Shown here piece by piece: positions 38,255 to 48,871 of a DNA stretch of 64,000 nucleotides. The stretch's first letter is position 1, and every line of letters starts with the position of its first letter. This DNA comes from Marinobacter sp. DY40_1A1. Its GTDB lineage: Bacteria > Pseudomonadota > Gammaproteobacteria > Pseudomonadales > Oleiphilaceae. Under the pieces are notes generated by a model that ran no database searches, had not been told where the DNA came from, and saw only the letters and a list, made by a program, of their open reading frames with translations. Location of the stretch: NCBI RefSeq assembly GCF_016597815.1, contig NZ_VCHA01000001.1, positions 434,001 through 498,000 on the forward strand, read 5' to 3'. A program made the position numbers and the translations under genes.

Positions 38255-38911
38255 ATGATTGCGTTAACACAGCGATTTTTTCTCGCCTTTACACTGATGG
38301 CGCTTTGTGTGGCATCGGTTCAGGCGGGCCCGGAAGACGACTTGCAGCAATATGTCGATGAAAACACGCAGAAGTTAGTGAGAAAGCTGACCTCTGAGCG
38401 GGGTCTCTATGAGCGTGATCCTGAAGCTTTTTATCAGAATATGGACGATGCGCTGGAAGACTTCGTGGACTTCCGTCGGATCGCAGCCCGGGTAATGGGG
38501 CGTTATGCGCGACAGGCAACGCCTGAGCAGCGGAACGAGTTTGTGGTCAAATTCAAGCGCAGCCTGTTTGATAGCTACGCGCAGGCGCTGATGAGCGCTG
38601 ACAACTTCGAGATCAAGGTGCGGGGCGCTACGATTAACCCCGGGGACGACAACCGGGCGTCTGTGGCCATGGAAGTGATTACCGCTTCAGGCAACCGCCA
38701 TTCAGTTACCTATTCCATGTACCGCAAGGACGAAGGCAGCAACTGGATGATGGAAAACGTGATCGTTGAAGGAGTTAATATCGGCCTTTCCTTCCGTGAC
38801 CGCTTTACCCAGGAAATGGAAGCCAATCGCGGACAGGTCGAGATTGTTATTGATGGTTGGAGCGATGCGGTGAAATCCCTCAACCTGGAAGATGAAGTGA
38901 ATAAATCATGA
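38255..38911 (+). CDS. mlaC: periplasmic phospholipid-binding protein MlaC
   Basis: MlaC shuttles phospholipid between the outer-membrane MlaA complex and MlaFEDB. The 218-residue precursor from MIALTQRFFLAF has a signal peptide cut near SVQA (about residue 25) and the MlaC/Ttg2D fold. AGGAG precedes this ATG, so an in-frame start 16 codons earlier, inside mlaD, is rejected. Confidence 0.95.
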   Translation: MIALTQRFFLAFTLMALCVASVQAGPEDDLQQYVDENTQKLVRKLTSERGLYERDPEAFYQNMDDALEDFVDFRRIAARVMGRYARQATPEQRNEFVVKFKRSLFDSYAQALMSADNFEIKVRGATINPGDDNRASVAMEVITASGNRHSVTYSMYRKDEGSNWMMENVIVEGVNIGLSFRDRFTQEMEANRGQVEIVIDGWSDAVKSLNLEDEVNKS

Positions 38912-39216
38912 GCCCGGAAACACCGGCAGTTCGGCTGGAGGCAGGCGCGCTGTTTGTCTCCGGCGCGATTGATGCCCACAATGTTGCCGCCCTTCGGGCT
39001 GAAGGCGAGGGATTGATTGTTGGCGTCAGAGATAGCGTGGTGGTGGACCTTTCGGGCTTATCCACTACTCACAGCGTTATTCTCTCCATGCTACTTTGCT
39101 GGAGCAGGCTGGCAGAAAAACAGGGGGTTTCTTTGACGTATACCGGAGCTCCCGACCGCCTCGTGTCTCTTGCCGCTTTGAGCAGCCTCGCAGATTGGTT
39201 ACAATCGCGCCCCTGA
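38908..39216 (+). CDS. mlaB: STAS-domain protein MlaB
   Basis: MlaB is the small cytoplasmic STAS protein that binds MlaF and stabilises the transporter. The 102-residue product shows the STAS pattern VVDLSGLSTTHSVILSMLL with the conserved threonines. Its ATG overlaps the mlaC stop (ATGA). Assignment rests on both fold pattern and operon position. Confidence 0.9.
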   Translation: MSPETPAVRLEAGALFVSGAIDAHNVAALRAEGEGLIVGVRDSVVVDLSGLSTTHSVILSMLLCWSRLAEKQGVSLTYTGAPDRLVSLAALSSLADWLQSRP

Positions 39217-39241
39217 TTTCATAAATACCTGAGGAATTACT

Positions 39242-40775
<1,534 letters not shown>

Positions 40776-40804
40776 CAGACATAAACGGGAAACCGGAAGG
40801 ACGC

Positions 40805-41443
40805 ATGACAGATTCCATCACCATCGCCCTGTCGAAGGGGCGAATCCTGGAAGAAACCCTGCCACTGCTGGCAGAAGCCGGGATTGAGCTGATTGACGAT
40901 ATCAAGAAATCCCGGAAACTGGTGTTCCCCACCACAGATCCGGATGTGCGTGTGCTCATTCTCCGCGCCACCGATGTGCCTACCTATGTGCAGTACGGTG
41001 GTGCTGATTTGGGTGTGACAGGGAAAGATGTGCTGATGGAGCATGGCGGCGGAGGGCTCTACGAGCCTCTGGATTTGAATATTGCCCGTTGCCGGCTGAT
41101 GACCGCAGGGCCCAAAGGCGAAAAGCCGCCGGTAGGGCGTATCCGTGTAGCGACCAAGTTCGTCAACATGGCCCGTCGGTATTACGCTACGCAAGGTCGA
41201 CAAGCCGATATCATCAAGCTTTACGGTGCGATGGAGTTGGCGCCGATTCTCGGGCTGGCAGATGAGATCGTCGATATTGTGGACACGGGTAATACCTTGA
41301 AGGCCAATGGTCTGGAAGCCCGCGAACTGATTGATCACATCAGCACAAGGCTCGTGGTTAACCGAGCTTCCATGAAAATGAAGCACCAGCAAATTAACCC
41401 CATTATTGAAAAGATGGCCGCCGCCGTCGAAAAACGCAGATAA
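40805..41443 (+). CDS. hisG: ATP phosphoribosyltransferase, short form
   Basis: HisG starts histidine synthesis by joining ATP and PRPP. The 212-residue product lacks the C-terminal regulatory domain, so it is the short form that needs HisZ (not in this window). [24 protein letters not shown] and [15 protein letters not shown] are family motifs. The ATG at 40805 with GGAAGGA is preferred over a GTG at 40772 that overlaps the murA stop. Confidence 0.96.
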   Translation: MTDSITIALSKGRILEETLPLLAEAGIELIDDIKKSRKLVFPTTDPDVRVLILRATDVPTYVQYGGADLGVTGKDVLMEHGGGGLYEPLDLNIARCRLMTAGPKGEKPPVGRIRVATKFVNMARRYYATQGRQADIIKLYGAMELAPILGLADEIVDIVDTGNTLKANGLEARELIDHISTRLVVNRASMKMKHQQINPIIEKMAAAVEKRR

Positions 41444-41472
41444 AGTTCATAATCCAAAGCAGGATTTGAGAA

Positions 41473-42780
41473 ATGACCGTTAACATCAAACGATTGAACG
41501 CTTCCCAGTCAGACTTTGACAGTCAGTTGGCCACGCTTTTGGCATGGGACGACAGTGTTGATCATCAGGTGAACGAGTCGGTACGTCACATCCTGCATGA
41601 GGTTAAAACCCGTGGTGACAAGGCTGTTCTTGAGTTTACGGAGAAGTTTGATCGGCTGAATGTTGCTAGCGTTGCAGAGCTGGAAATGAGTCAGGCTCGT
41701 TTACGGCAAGCCTTGAAAACAATTCCAGAAGATCAACGCGTGGCATTGCAGCAAGCAGCTGATCGTGTTCGGGATTACCACGAGCGTCAGGATCAGAAGT
41801 CCTGGCAGTATCAGGACGAAGACGGCACGGTGCTGGGCCAGAAGGTTACGCCATTGGATCGCGCCGGGTTATATGTGCCTGGTGGCAAGGCTGCCTATCC
41901 GTCTTCCGTGCTGATGAACGCCATTCCCGCGAAAGTAGCGGGCGTAGCAGAAGTTATCATGGTAGTGCCTACCCCGGATGGCGTGGTGAATGATCTGGTG
42001 CTGGCTGCTGCGGCGATAGCAGGCGTTGACCGTGTATTTACGGTGGGTGGCGCTCAAGCCGTTGGCGCGCTGGCCTACGGCACGGAAACCATCCCGGCGG
42101 TCGACAAAATCGTTGGCCCCGGCAACATATACGTAGCCACGGCTAAACGCGAAGTCTTCGGCACCGTCGGCATCGACATGATCGCGGGCCCCTCGGAAAT
42201 CCTCGTGATTTGCGACGGCAAAACCGATCCCGACTGGATCGCCATGGATTTGTTCTCCCAGGCCGAACACGACGAACAAGCCCAGTCCATACTGATCAGC
42301 CCGGACGCAGACTTCCTCAACGCTGTAGAAACCAGCATCAACAAGCTGCTCCCCACTATGGAGCGCGCCGACATCATCCGCACCTCCATGACTGACCGCG
42401 CAGCGCTGATTCACGTTGCAGACCTGAGCGAAGCCGCAAAAGTCTCCAACCGCATAGCGCCTGAACACCTGGAGCTATCCGTAGAAAACCCGGAAGCCCT
42501 GCTGGAAGAAATCCGCCACGCCGGCGCTATCTTCATGGGCCGATACACCGCCGAAGCTCTGGGCGATTACTGCGCTGGGCCGAACCACGTATTACCGACA
42601 AGTGGCACCGCCAGGTTCTCCTCGCCGCTGGGTGTTTACGACTTCCAGAAGCGTTCATCCATCATCGGTTTCAGCGCCAAGGGCGCCGACCGGATGGGGC
42701 GAGTCGCGTCGGTGTTGGCTAGAGGCGAGGGGCTTACTGCCCATGCACGCTCAGCTGAGTATCGGATTAAGAACGATTAG
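41473..42780 (+). CDS. hisD: histidinol dehydrogenase
   Basis: HisD is a zinc enzyme that oxidises L-histidinol to L-histidine in two NAD-dependent steps. The 435-residue length is typical. The [22 protein letters not shown] segment and the [12 protein letters not shown] block are diagnostic, and AEHDEQAQS carries metal/catalytic residues. AGGA precedes the ATG. The base composition changes inside the gene: sampled lines near 41,600 are G/T-rich while 42,200-42,420 is strongly C-rich. Hairpin HA-6 follows the stop. Confidence 0.97.
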   Translation: MTVNIKRLNASQSDFDSQLATLLAWDDSVDHQVNESVRHILHEVKTRGDKAVLEFTEKFDRLNVASVAELEMSQARLRQALKTIPEDQRVALQQAADRVRDYHERQDQKSWQYQDEDGTVLGQKVTPLDRAGLYVPGGKAAYPSSVLMNAIPAKVAGVAEVIMVVPTPDGVVNDLVLAAAAIAGVDRVFTVGGAQAVGALAYGTETIPAVDKIVGPGNIYVATAKREVFGTVGIDMIAGPSEILVICDGKTDPDWIAMDLFSQAEHDEQAQSILISPDADFLNAVETSINKLLPTMERADIIRTSMTDRAALIHVADLSEAAKVSNRIAPEHLELSVENPEALLEEIRHAGAIFMGRYTAEALGDYCAGPNHVLPTSGTARFSSPLGVYDFQKRSSIIGFSAKGADRMGRVASVLARGEGLTAHARSAEYRIKND

Positions 42781-42835
42781 TTTTGGTCAGTTTCAAAATG
42801 ACCCGAAATGCATGAATATATCACCTTAATCTGCA

Positions 42836-42947
42836 GGCAGTTGGGACAGTATTTGCTCCGGGAATGTCGGAGGCCATGGACGGCCGGAGACAAGCGCACA
42901 TGGATGTGCTCGTAGCGGTTCCCGGAGCAAATGCTGTCCCAGCTGCC
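42836..42947 (+). repeat. hairpin element HA-6 (type A)
   Basis: Arms 42836-42864 and 42919-42947 pair over 29 bp with two G-T wobbles. Core 42865-42918 has TGTC..GGCC-ATGGAC-GGCC..GACA and GCACATGGATGTGC. The inner arm CTCCGGGAA resembles HA-7, while the outer arm is private. It separates hisD from hisC; the hisC ribosome binding site starts ten bases after the right arm. Confidence 0.92.
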
Positions 42948-42967
42948 GTCTCCATTGGAGCAAAAAA

Positions 42968-44020
42968 ATGAGTAAATTCTGGAGCCCCCTGGTCAAGAGC
43001 CTGGTTCCTTATGTACCAGGCGAACAACCCAAAATGGCCAACCTGGTAAAACTGAATACCAACGAAAACCCATTTGGCCCATCGCCAAAGGTAATTGAGG
43101 CCATCCAATCTGAACTCAATGACAGCCTGCGCCTATACCCGGATCCCGAAGGCGAAAGCCTGCGCCAGACCATCGCCGGCTATCACAACGTAAAGCCCGA
43201 GCAAGTCTTTTTAGGCAATGGCTCCGATGAAGTCCTGGCCCACATATTCTACGCACTGTTCCAGCACGGCCAGCCCGTGCTCTTCCCGGATGTAACTTAC
43301 AGCTTCTACCCCGTGTACTGTGGCCTTTACAACATCGAAGGCAAAACAGTACCCCTGACAGACAGCTTTGAAATCAACCCGGAAGACTACAAACAGCCTA
43401 ACGGTGGAATCATCTTCCCCAACCCCAACGCGCCTACTGGCCGTTACCTTGGGTTGGAGCATGTGGAGGCCATCCTTCAGGCTAACTCCGAACGTGTTGT
43501 TGTAGTTGATGAAGCCTATGTGGACTTTGGCGGCGAATCTGCCATCAAATTTGTGAATCAGTATCCCAACCTGCTGGTTTGTCAAACCCTCTCCAAAGCC
43601 CGCTCTTTGGCTGGTTTGCGGGTAGGCTTTGCCATCGGCCATCCGGACTTGATTGACGCACTTAATCGCGTTAAAGACAGCTTTAACAGCTACCCACTAG
43701 ACAGGCTGGCACAGGCGGGAGCACAAGCTGCTTATGAAGATCATGAGTGGTTCCAGAAGTCCTGCGAGGGTGTTATCTCTGAGCGGGAGCGCGTAACCAA
43801 GAGTTTGGAAAGCCTGGATTTTGAAGTTTTGCCCTCCAAGGCCAACTTCGTTTTTGCCCGCCACAAAGAAAGATCCGGCGGAAGCTTGGCAAAAGAATTG
43901 AGAGAGAAGGGAATAATCGTTCGTCATTTCAACAAGCCTAGAATCAGCGAGTTTTTGCGAATTACCATTGGTACTCCCGAGCAAAATGATGCGCTAATTG
44001 CCGGCCTTAAATCTCTGTAA
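42968..44020 (+). CDS. hisC: histidinol-phosphate aminotransferase
   Basis: HisC is a fold-type I PLP enzyme that transaminates imidazole-acetol phosphate with glutamate. The 350-residue protein has [15 protein letters not shown] at the start and the PLP lysine in [21 protein letters not shown] lies eight bases before the ATG. It is enclosed by hairpins HA-6 and HA-7 in the same orientation. The first two thirds are A/C-rich on the coding strand. Confidence 0.96.
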   Translation: MSKFWSPLVKSLVPYVPGEQPKMANLVKLNTNENPFGPSPKVIEAIQSELNDSLRLYPDPEGESLRQTIAGYHNVKPEQVFLGNGSDEVLAHIFYALFQHGQPVLFPDVTYSFYPVYCGLYNIEGKTVPLTDSFEINPEDYKQPNGGIIFPNPNAPTGRYLGLEHVEAILQANSERVVVVDEAYVDFGGESAIKFVNQYPNLLVCQTLSKARSLAGLRVGFAIGHPDLIDALNRVKDSFNSYPLDRLAQAGAQAAYEDHEWFQKSCEGVISERERVTKSLESLDFEVLPSKANFVFARHKERSGGSLAKELREKGIIVRHFNKPRISEFLRITIGTPEQNDALIAGLKSL

Positions 44021-44039
44021 ATGACTGAAGTCTGATCAA

Positions 44040-44153
44040 GGCTGGCAGAGTGAGGGGGAGTTCCGGGAATGTCGTAGGCCAAGGACGGCCGGAGACAAGC
44101 GCACATGGATGTGCTCGTAGCGGTTCCCGGAACTCCCCCTCACTCTGCCAGCC
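44040..44153 (+). repeat. hairpin element HA-7 (type A)
   Basis: Arms 44040-44069 and 44124-44153 are perfect inverted repeats over 30 bp, the longest in the set. Core 44070-44123 differs from HA-6 at two positions (GTA for GGA, AAGGAC for ATGGAC). It begins 19 bases after the hisC stop and ends 36 bases before the next gene. The GGA strand is the sense strand of the his transcript. Confidence 0.93.
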
Positions 44154-44189
44154 GGAAACTCCAGTGCCTAAACCAAATGAGGATAAAGC

Positions 44190-44933
44190 ATGGCAACCCG
44201 TGACAGCATTCTCGCCAAGCTCAACGAATGGCTGAAGCCAAACGAATTCCAGGACTACTGCCCCAACGGCCTGCAGGTCGAAGGCAAAAGTGAGATCAGC
44301 ACCATCGTCACTGGCGTTACTGCCTCTCGCGATCTCATCGAAGCCGCCATAGCCGCAAACGCAGATATGTTGATTGTTCACCACGGCTACTTCTGGAAAG
44401 GTGAAGATCAAGCCATCCGGGGCATGAAGCGTGAACGCCTGAAGCGCCTTCTGGATAACGACATCAACCTGCTGGCCTACCACCTCCCATTGGACGACCA
44501 TCCGGAATACGGCAACAACCGACAGTTAGCGGATATCCTCGGTATTGAAAACCCAAGGCCGTTAAACGGTCTGGTTTGGGAAGGTGAGCTCAATGAGCCA
44601 ATGAGCCCGGAAAAATTCAGCCAGCACATCGCAAGAGCGCTACACCGGGAACCCCTGCGAGTCGGTAACGGCAAAGCAGAAATCAAACGGGTAGGGTGGT
44701 GTACAGGTGCTGCGCAAGAATTCATCAACATAGCAATTGATGCAGGCCTCGATGCCTACATCAGTGGTGAAATCTCCGAGCCGACTACGCACACGGCTCG
44801 GGAGTGTGGTATTCACTATTACGCCGCCGGCCACCATGCAACAGAGAGATATGGTGTCAAAGCACTGGGGGCGGCACTAGAAAAAGAATTCGGGATCAAG
44901 CACCGCTTCATTGATTGCGATAATCCGGTATAA
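44190..44933 (+). CDS. NIF3-like dinuclear metal-binding protein (YbgI family)
   Basis: This 247-residue NIF3/YbgI family protein forms ring hexamers with a dinuclear metal site; GTP cyclohydrolase-like activity has been proposed but the role is unsettled. Metal ligands are visible in VHHGYFWKGE and in GHHATERYGVKALG near the C-terminus. AGGA precedes the ATG. It follows hisC on the same strand with HA-7 between. Confidence 0.92.
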   Translation: MATRDSILAKLNEWLKPNEFQDYCPNGLQVEGKSEISTIVTGVTASRDLIEAAIAANADMLIVHHGYFWKGEDQAIRGMKRERLKRLLDNDINLLAYHLPLDDHPEYGNNRQLADILGIENPRPLNGLVWEGELNEPMSPEKFSQHIARALHREPLRVGNGKAEIKRVGWCTGAAQEFINIAIDAGLDAYISGEISEPTTHTARECGIHYYAAGHHATERYGVKALGAALEKEFGIKHRFIDCDNPV

Positions 44934-44969
44934 CAAAGCGGAGCAAACTATTAGCGGCAGCAGGCGAAA

Positions 44970-45398
44970 TCAAGCCTCTGCCGACTTGCCACCCTTCTTG
45001 AGCCCGAAGTCTTCAGACAAGGTTCCGGATGTCTTTGGCGCGTAATCCCTGGGAGGCTCAGCACCATCTTCGCTGACTTCCTCGAGGCGCTTGCGAGAGG
45101 TTTCCTCCGCCAGTTCAGCCATCCACTCTTCATCGTTACACAGGCGGTTGGCTCCGCGGGCCATGTGCTGGTTTACATCACGGTAGGCATCGTTAAAGCG
45201 GCGTAGCAAGTGAGCTGACTCCATAAAATGCTCGTTCACCTGTGCCTGGTAGCGAGTGTACTCGTTACGCACTTCTTCGGCCTGCTGCTCAGCACGGCGC
45301 TGCCGAAGCGTGGAACCTTGCCCCGAGCGGCCAAAAATCGCTCCGATGACAATGCCAACAATCAATGCGGCAATCGCTGCCAGAATCAGGTTTGTCAT
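44970..45398 (-). CDS. zapG: Z-ring associated protein ZapG (YhcB, DUF1043)
   Basis: This 142-residue protein has an N-terminal membrane helix (residues 3-22) followed by a coiled coil and a disordered tail, the YhcB/ZapG plan. YhcB links envelope synthesis and division in E. coli. It is divergent from zapE, the same arrangement as yhcB-yhcM in E. coli, which supports both assignments. Confidence 0.88.
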   Translation of the reverse strand: MTNLILAAIAALIVGIVIGAIFGRSGQGSTLRQRRAEQQAEEVRNEYTRYQAQVNEHFMESAHLLRRFNDAYRDVNQHMARGANRLCNDEEWMAELAEETSRKRLEEVSEDGAEPPRDYAPKTSGTLSEDFGLKKGGKSAEA

Positions 45399-45592
45399 AT
45401 GATATCTCGTCCTGTTGCCTTAAAAATGAGCAAATCCATAGAGGGCAGTATAGCGCCCGCAGCTTCATCAGCCCATGCCTGAATACTGCGCCAATCGTCG
45501 TATTGCCCGGCGGGTCTTCCGCGTGGCGAAAAAAACGCAGATGCGCGATAATACGCCGCCCAAAATCAACGATCTGACCCCGGGATTTCCTG

Positions 45593-46726
45593 ATGACAGC
45601 CTCTACGCCTTCTTTAGTCACCGCAAACCAGACACCATGGCAGCGTTACCAAGCGGATCTTGAGCGCCCGGAGTTTTTAAAGGACGCGGCGCAGGCGGAT
45701 GCGGTTCAACGTCTTCAGTTACTCTACGATAAACTGGTGGAAGCGGAAAGCGAACGTGGCAAAGCGGTAACAAAATTGCGGCGCAAGTTGAAAAAAGGCC
45801 GGGAGGAGCCCGTTAAGGGGCTATATTTTTGGGGTGGCGTTGGCCGTGGTAAAACCTACCTGATGGACACCTTTTTTGAGTCGTTGCCATTCCAGCGTAA
45901 GATGCGAGTGCATTTTCACCGCTTTATGCAGCGAGTTCACCAAGAGCTGAAAAACTTCAAAGGCGAGAAAAATCCACTGGATCTGGTTGCAAAAAAGTTC
46001 GCCAATGAAACCCGCGTAATCTGTTTTGATGAGTTTTTTGTTTCTGATATCGGCGATGCAATGATCCTGGCGACGCTAATGGACGGCCTGTTCAAGCGGG
46101 GCGTTACTCTGGTGTGCACCTCCAACATAGTGCCCGATGGCCTCTACAAAGACGGCTTGCAGAGAGCCCGCTTTCTTCCTGCTATAGCGCTTGTGAATAA
46201 ATATACTGATGTGGTGAACGTCGACGGCGGTGTGGATTATCGTTTGCGGACTCTGGAGCAGGCGGAGCTCTACCACTCACCCCTGGGTGAAGAGGCAGAT
46301 GCCAGCTTGCGTAAGAGCTTTGATGCACTGGCGGTAGAGGCGGGCAAGCACAGTAAATCCATGGAGATCAACGGCCGTAAAATCCCCGCGCAGGCTCATG
46401 CTGACGATGTGGTCTGGTTTGATTTCAAAGATGTGTGCGACGGCCCGCGCAGCCAGAATGATTACATAGAAATGGCGCGTCAGTTTCACGCCATCATCGT
46501 GAGCAATGTACCTGTGCTTGGGGGTGACAAAGATGATCAGTCCCGGCGTTTTGTGAACATGATTGACGAGTTCTATGACCGCAACGTGAAAGTCATCATT
46601 TCTGCAGCTGCCCCCATTACCGAACTCTACTCCGGTGGCCGACTGAGCTTTGAGTTTGAGCGAACGGAATCCCGTCTTCTGGAAATGCAGTCACAGGAAT
46701 ATCTCGAAGCTCCGCATAAGCCCTAG
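45593..46726 (+). CDS. zapE: cell division ATPase ZapE (AFG1-like)
   Basis: ZapE is an AAA-like AFG1 ATPase that associates with the Z ring during division. The 377-residue protein has Walker A GGVGRGKTYLMDTF, Walker B VICFDEFFVSDIGDAM, and a conserved LYSGGRLSFEFERTESRL C-terminus. GGGAT precedes the ATG. No terminator is evident downstream. Confidence 0.95.
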   Translation: MTASTPSLVTANQTPWQRYQADLERPEFLKDAAQADAVQRLQLLYDKLVEAESERGKAVTKLRRKLKKGREEPVKGLYFWGGVGRGKTYLMDTFFESLPFQRKMRVHFHRFMQRVHQELKNFKGEKNPLDLVAKKFANETRVICFDEFFVSDIGDAMILATLMDGLFKRGVTLVCTSNIVPDGLYKDGLQRARFLPAIALVNKYTDVVNVDGGVDYRLRTLEQAELYHSPLGEEADASLRKSFDALAVEAGKHSKSMEINGRKIPAQAHADDVVWFDFKDVCDGPRSQNDYIEMARQFHAIIVSNVPVLGGDKDDQSRRFVNMIDEFYDRNVKVIISAAAPITELYSGGRLSFEFERTESRLLEMQSQEYLEAPHKP

Positions 46727-46852
46727 ACCAGCGAAAATCCATCAAAAGCAAAGTGGTTGCATCTACGAATGTTGTCTATAGTGAAGGCGTGCGAGTAAAC
46801 CCGGCGCCGATCGGGGCGGTGAGCAGGTAGTAAGAGCAAAATCATACTTTTG

Positions 46853-46860
46853 ACTGATCA
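46853..46860. promoter_or_regulatory. ACTGATCA palindrome-like site upstream of the DUF1302 gene
   Basis: This site lies about 120 bases before the DUF1302 start and matches the palindrome seen upstream of mlaF and pycA. Two CTATAGTG octamers (46777 and 46880 regions) also occur in this 255-bp promoter region. No definite -35/-10 pair is assigned. Confidence 0.25.
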
Positions 46861-46981
46861 AAGCACTGGACAGCGTTAGCTATAGTGCTTACATCACGAG
46901 CACTGTGCATGAAGCCTCCAATACATCGTGAATACCAATAATCAGAGCAGCGACTCAGAACAACAATGGAGTAGCCTTCCA

Positions 46982-48838
46982 ATGACAAGAAAAACACACC
47001 AATGGCAGCGTTGGACAAAATTACCGCTTGCCGTGGCAGTTGCAGCCGGCTTTTCGGGCCAGGCATCTGCTTACTCGTTCTATGTTGGGGATGTGGAAGC
47101 CCAGATTAACACCACACTATCTGCTGGTGTCGGTTGGCGTACCCAAGATCGGGACGTGCGGCTGATTGCCCAGGGTAACCTTGGTCCAAGTTACGCGCCT
47201 GGTGGAGCGAACGAGAACATAGGTGCATCAACGAACAACTATGATGATGGCAACCTGAACTTTGAGAAGGGCGACACCTACTCCAAGATCGTAAAAGGAA
47301 ACAGTGAGCTGTTCCTTGATTACGCCGTTGATAGCCAATATCTGACCCGTGTCGGTGGCTTGGTGCGTGCTCGTTACTGGTATGATTTCGAGTTGAAGGA
47401 TGAGGGGCGTGCGACCGACTACGTGGGGCAGCGACGCGAACTCAACAGTGCAGCAAAAGGCAACGCATCGGGCGGTGAGCTTCTCGATGCGTACGTGTTT
47501 ACCAACTGGTACCTTGGCGATGTTCCCCTGAGTGTGCGTTACGGTAAGCAGGTAGTGAGCTGGGGTGAGAGTACCTTTATCCAGGGCGGTATCAACACCA
47601 TCAACCCCATTGACGTGCCCGCATTTCGTGCGCCCGGCTCTGAGCTGAAAGATGCTCTCCTGCCTGTTGAAATGTTCTACATGTCTGCCGGTATCACAGA
47701 GAACATCACTCTGGAGACTTTCATACAGACAGATTGGGCGCCTGTTCGCCCGGATGACTGCGGCACTTTCTTCTCTACCAACGACTTTACATCTGATGGT
47801 TGTGGCCCGGTGCTACTTGCAGGTCAGCTGCCTGATTCCCAAGCCTATGCTCAGGGTTTTATTGCGCCACGCCTGGGTGACGAAGAAGCGGACTCAAAAG
47901 ATCAGTTCGGTATTGCCATGCGCTGGTATGTCCCGGCGCTGAACGACTCTGAGCTCGGCTTTTATTACATCAAGTACAACAGCCGCCTCCCATACGTAAG
48001 CGGAACTGTAAATGATGGTAACAGCCCATTCCCGTCGTACTTTATTGAGTACCCGGAAAACATTGACCTTTATGGTATCAGTATCAACACCAACACCCCG
48101 GGTGGCTGGTCGCTTGGTGCTGAATATTCCTACCGCGATAATATGCCGCTGCAGTGGAACGCCTTTGAGCTGATTTACGCTGGCTTGCAGAAGCGTGGGC
48201 CGAACGGAGAGGTTCTGGGCAAGCTGGAAGATCAGCGCCGCGAGGAGCTGGGAACGCTGACTCCAGGAATGAAAGTGTCCGGTAACGATCGCTTTGGCGT
48301 ATCTCAGGCACAGTTCACGCTGATCAAGTTCTTTGACCAGATTATGGGTGCCAGCCGAATGTCTTTGATTGCTGAATTCGGTGCCACCTATGTGCACGAC
48401 CTTCCAAGCTATGATGAGGCGCGGTACGGCCGTTCGGGCACCTTCGGTATTGGTACGCTACCTTTATCCACAGGTGATATTTGTAAGGGCGAAGGTGGTC
48501 CTGCTGAAAACATCAATACTAACTATTGTAATAACGACGGGTTCACAACCGACTTCTCCTGGGGCTACCGTTCCCGTCTGGTTTGGAGCTACCCGAACGT
48601 CTTTGCCGGTATCAACCTGTCACCACAGTTGGCGTGGAGCCACGACGTGAAGGGCTACGCCCCTTCGCCTGGCGGTAGCTTTAATGAAGGCAACAAGGCT
48701 ATTGGTCTGTCTGTTGAAGCTGTATACCAAAACAAGATTACCGGTGAAATCGGTTACACAAACTTTTTCGGTGGCAAGCCGTATAACGAGTTGACTGATC
48801 GGGATTTCGTGAGTGCCAGCGTTTCCTACTCATTCTGA
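46982..48838 (+). CDS. DUF1302 family outer-membrane protein
   Basis: This 618-residue protein has a signal peptide ending near GFSGQASA (about residue 30). The mature region is rich in aromatic and alternating residues and ends in FVSASVSYSF, a C-terminal phenylalanine typical of outer-membrane beta barrels. It belongs to DUF1302, often encoded beside DUF1329 and linked to handling or export of hydrophobic compounds; the function is unproven. A GTG 18 codons upstream (46928) is possible, but the ATG gives a cleaner signal peptide and has GGAG ten bases ahead. Confidence 0.85.
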   Translation: MTRKTHQWQRWTKLPLAVAVAAGFSGQASAYSFYVGDVEAQINTTLSAGVGWRTQDRDVRLIAQGNLGPSYAPGGANENIGASTNNYDDGNLNFEKGDTYSKIVKGNSELFLDYAVDSQYLTRVGGLVRARYWYDFELKDEGRATDYVGQRRELNSAAKGNASGGELLDAYVFTNWYLGDVPLSVRYGKQVVSWGESTFIQGGINTINPIDVPAFRAPGSELKDALLPVEMFYMSAGITENITLETFIQTDWAPVRPDDCGTFFSTNDFTSDGCGPVLLAGQLPDSQAYAQGFIAPRLGDEEADSKDQFGIAMRWYVPALNDSELGFYYIKYNSRLPYVSGTVNDGNSPFPSYFIEYPENIDLYGISINTNTPGGWSLGAEYSYRDNMPLQWNAFELIYAGLQKRGPNGEVLGKLEDQRREELGTLTPGMKVSGNDRFGVSQAQFTLIKFFDQIMGASRMSLIAEFGATYVHDLPSYDEARYGRSGTFGIGTLPLSTGDICKGEGGPAENINTNYCNNDGFTTDFSWGYRSRLVWSYPNVFAGINLSPQLAWSHDVKGYAPSPGGSFNEGNKAIGLSVEAVYQNKITGEIGYTNFFGGKPYNELTDRDFVSASVSYSF

Positions 48839-48871
48839 ACCGTCAAAAATTCGTTTAACGAGGTAATTTAA

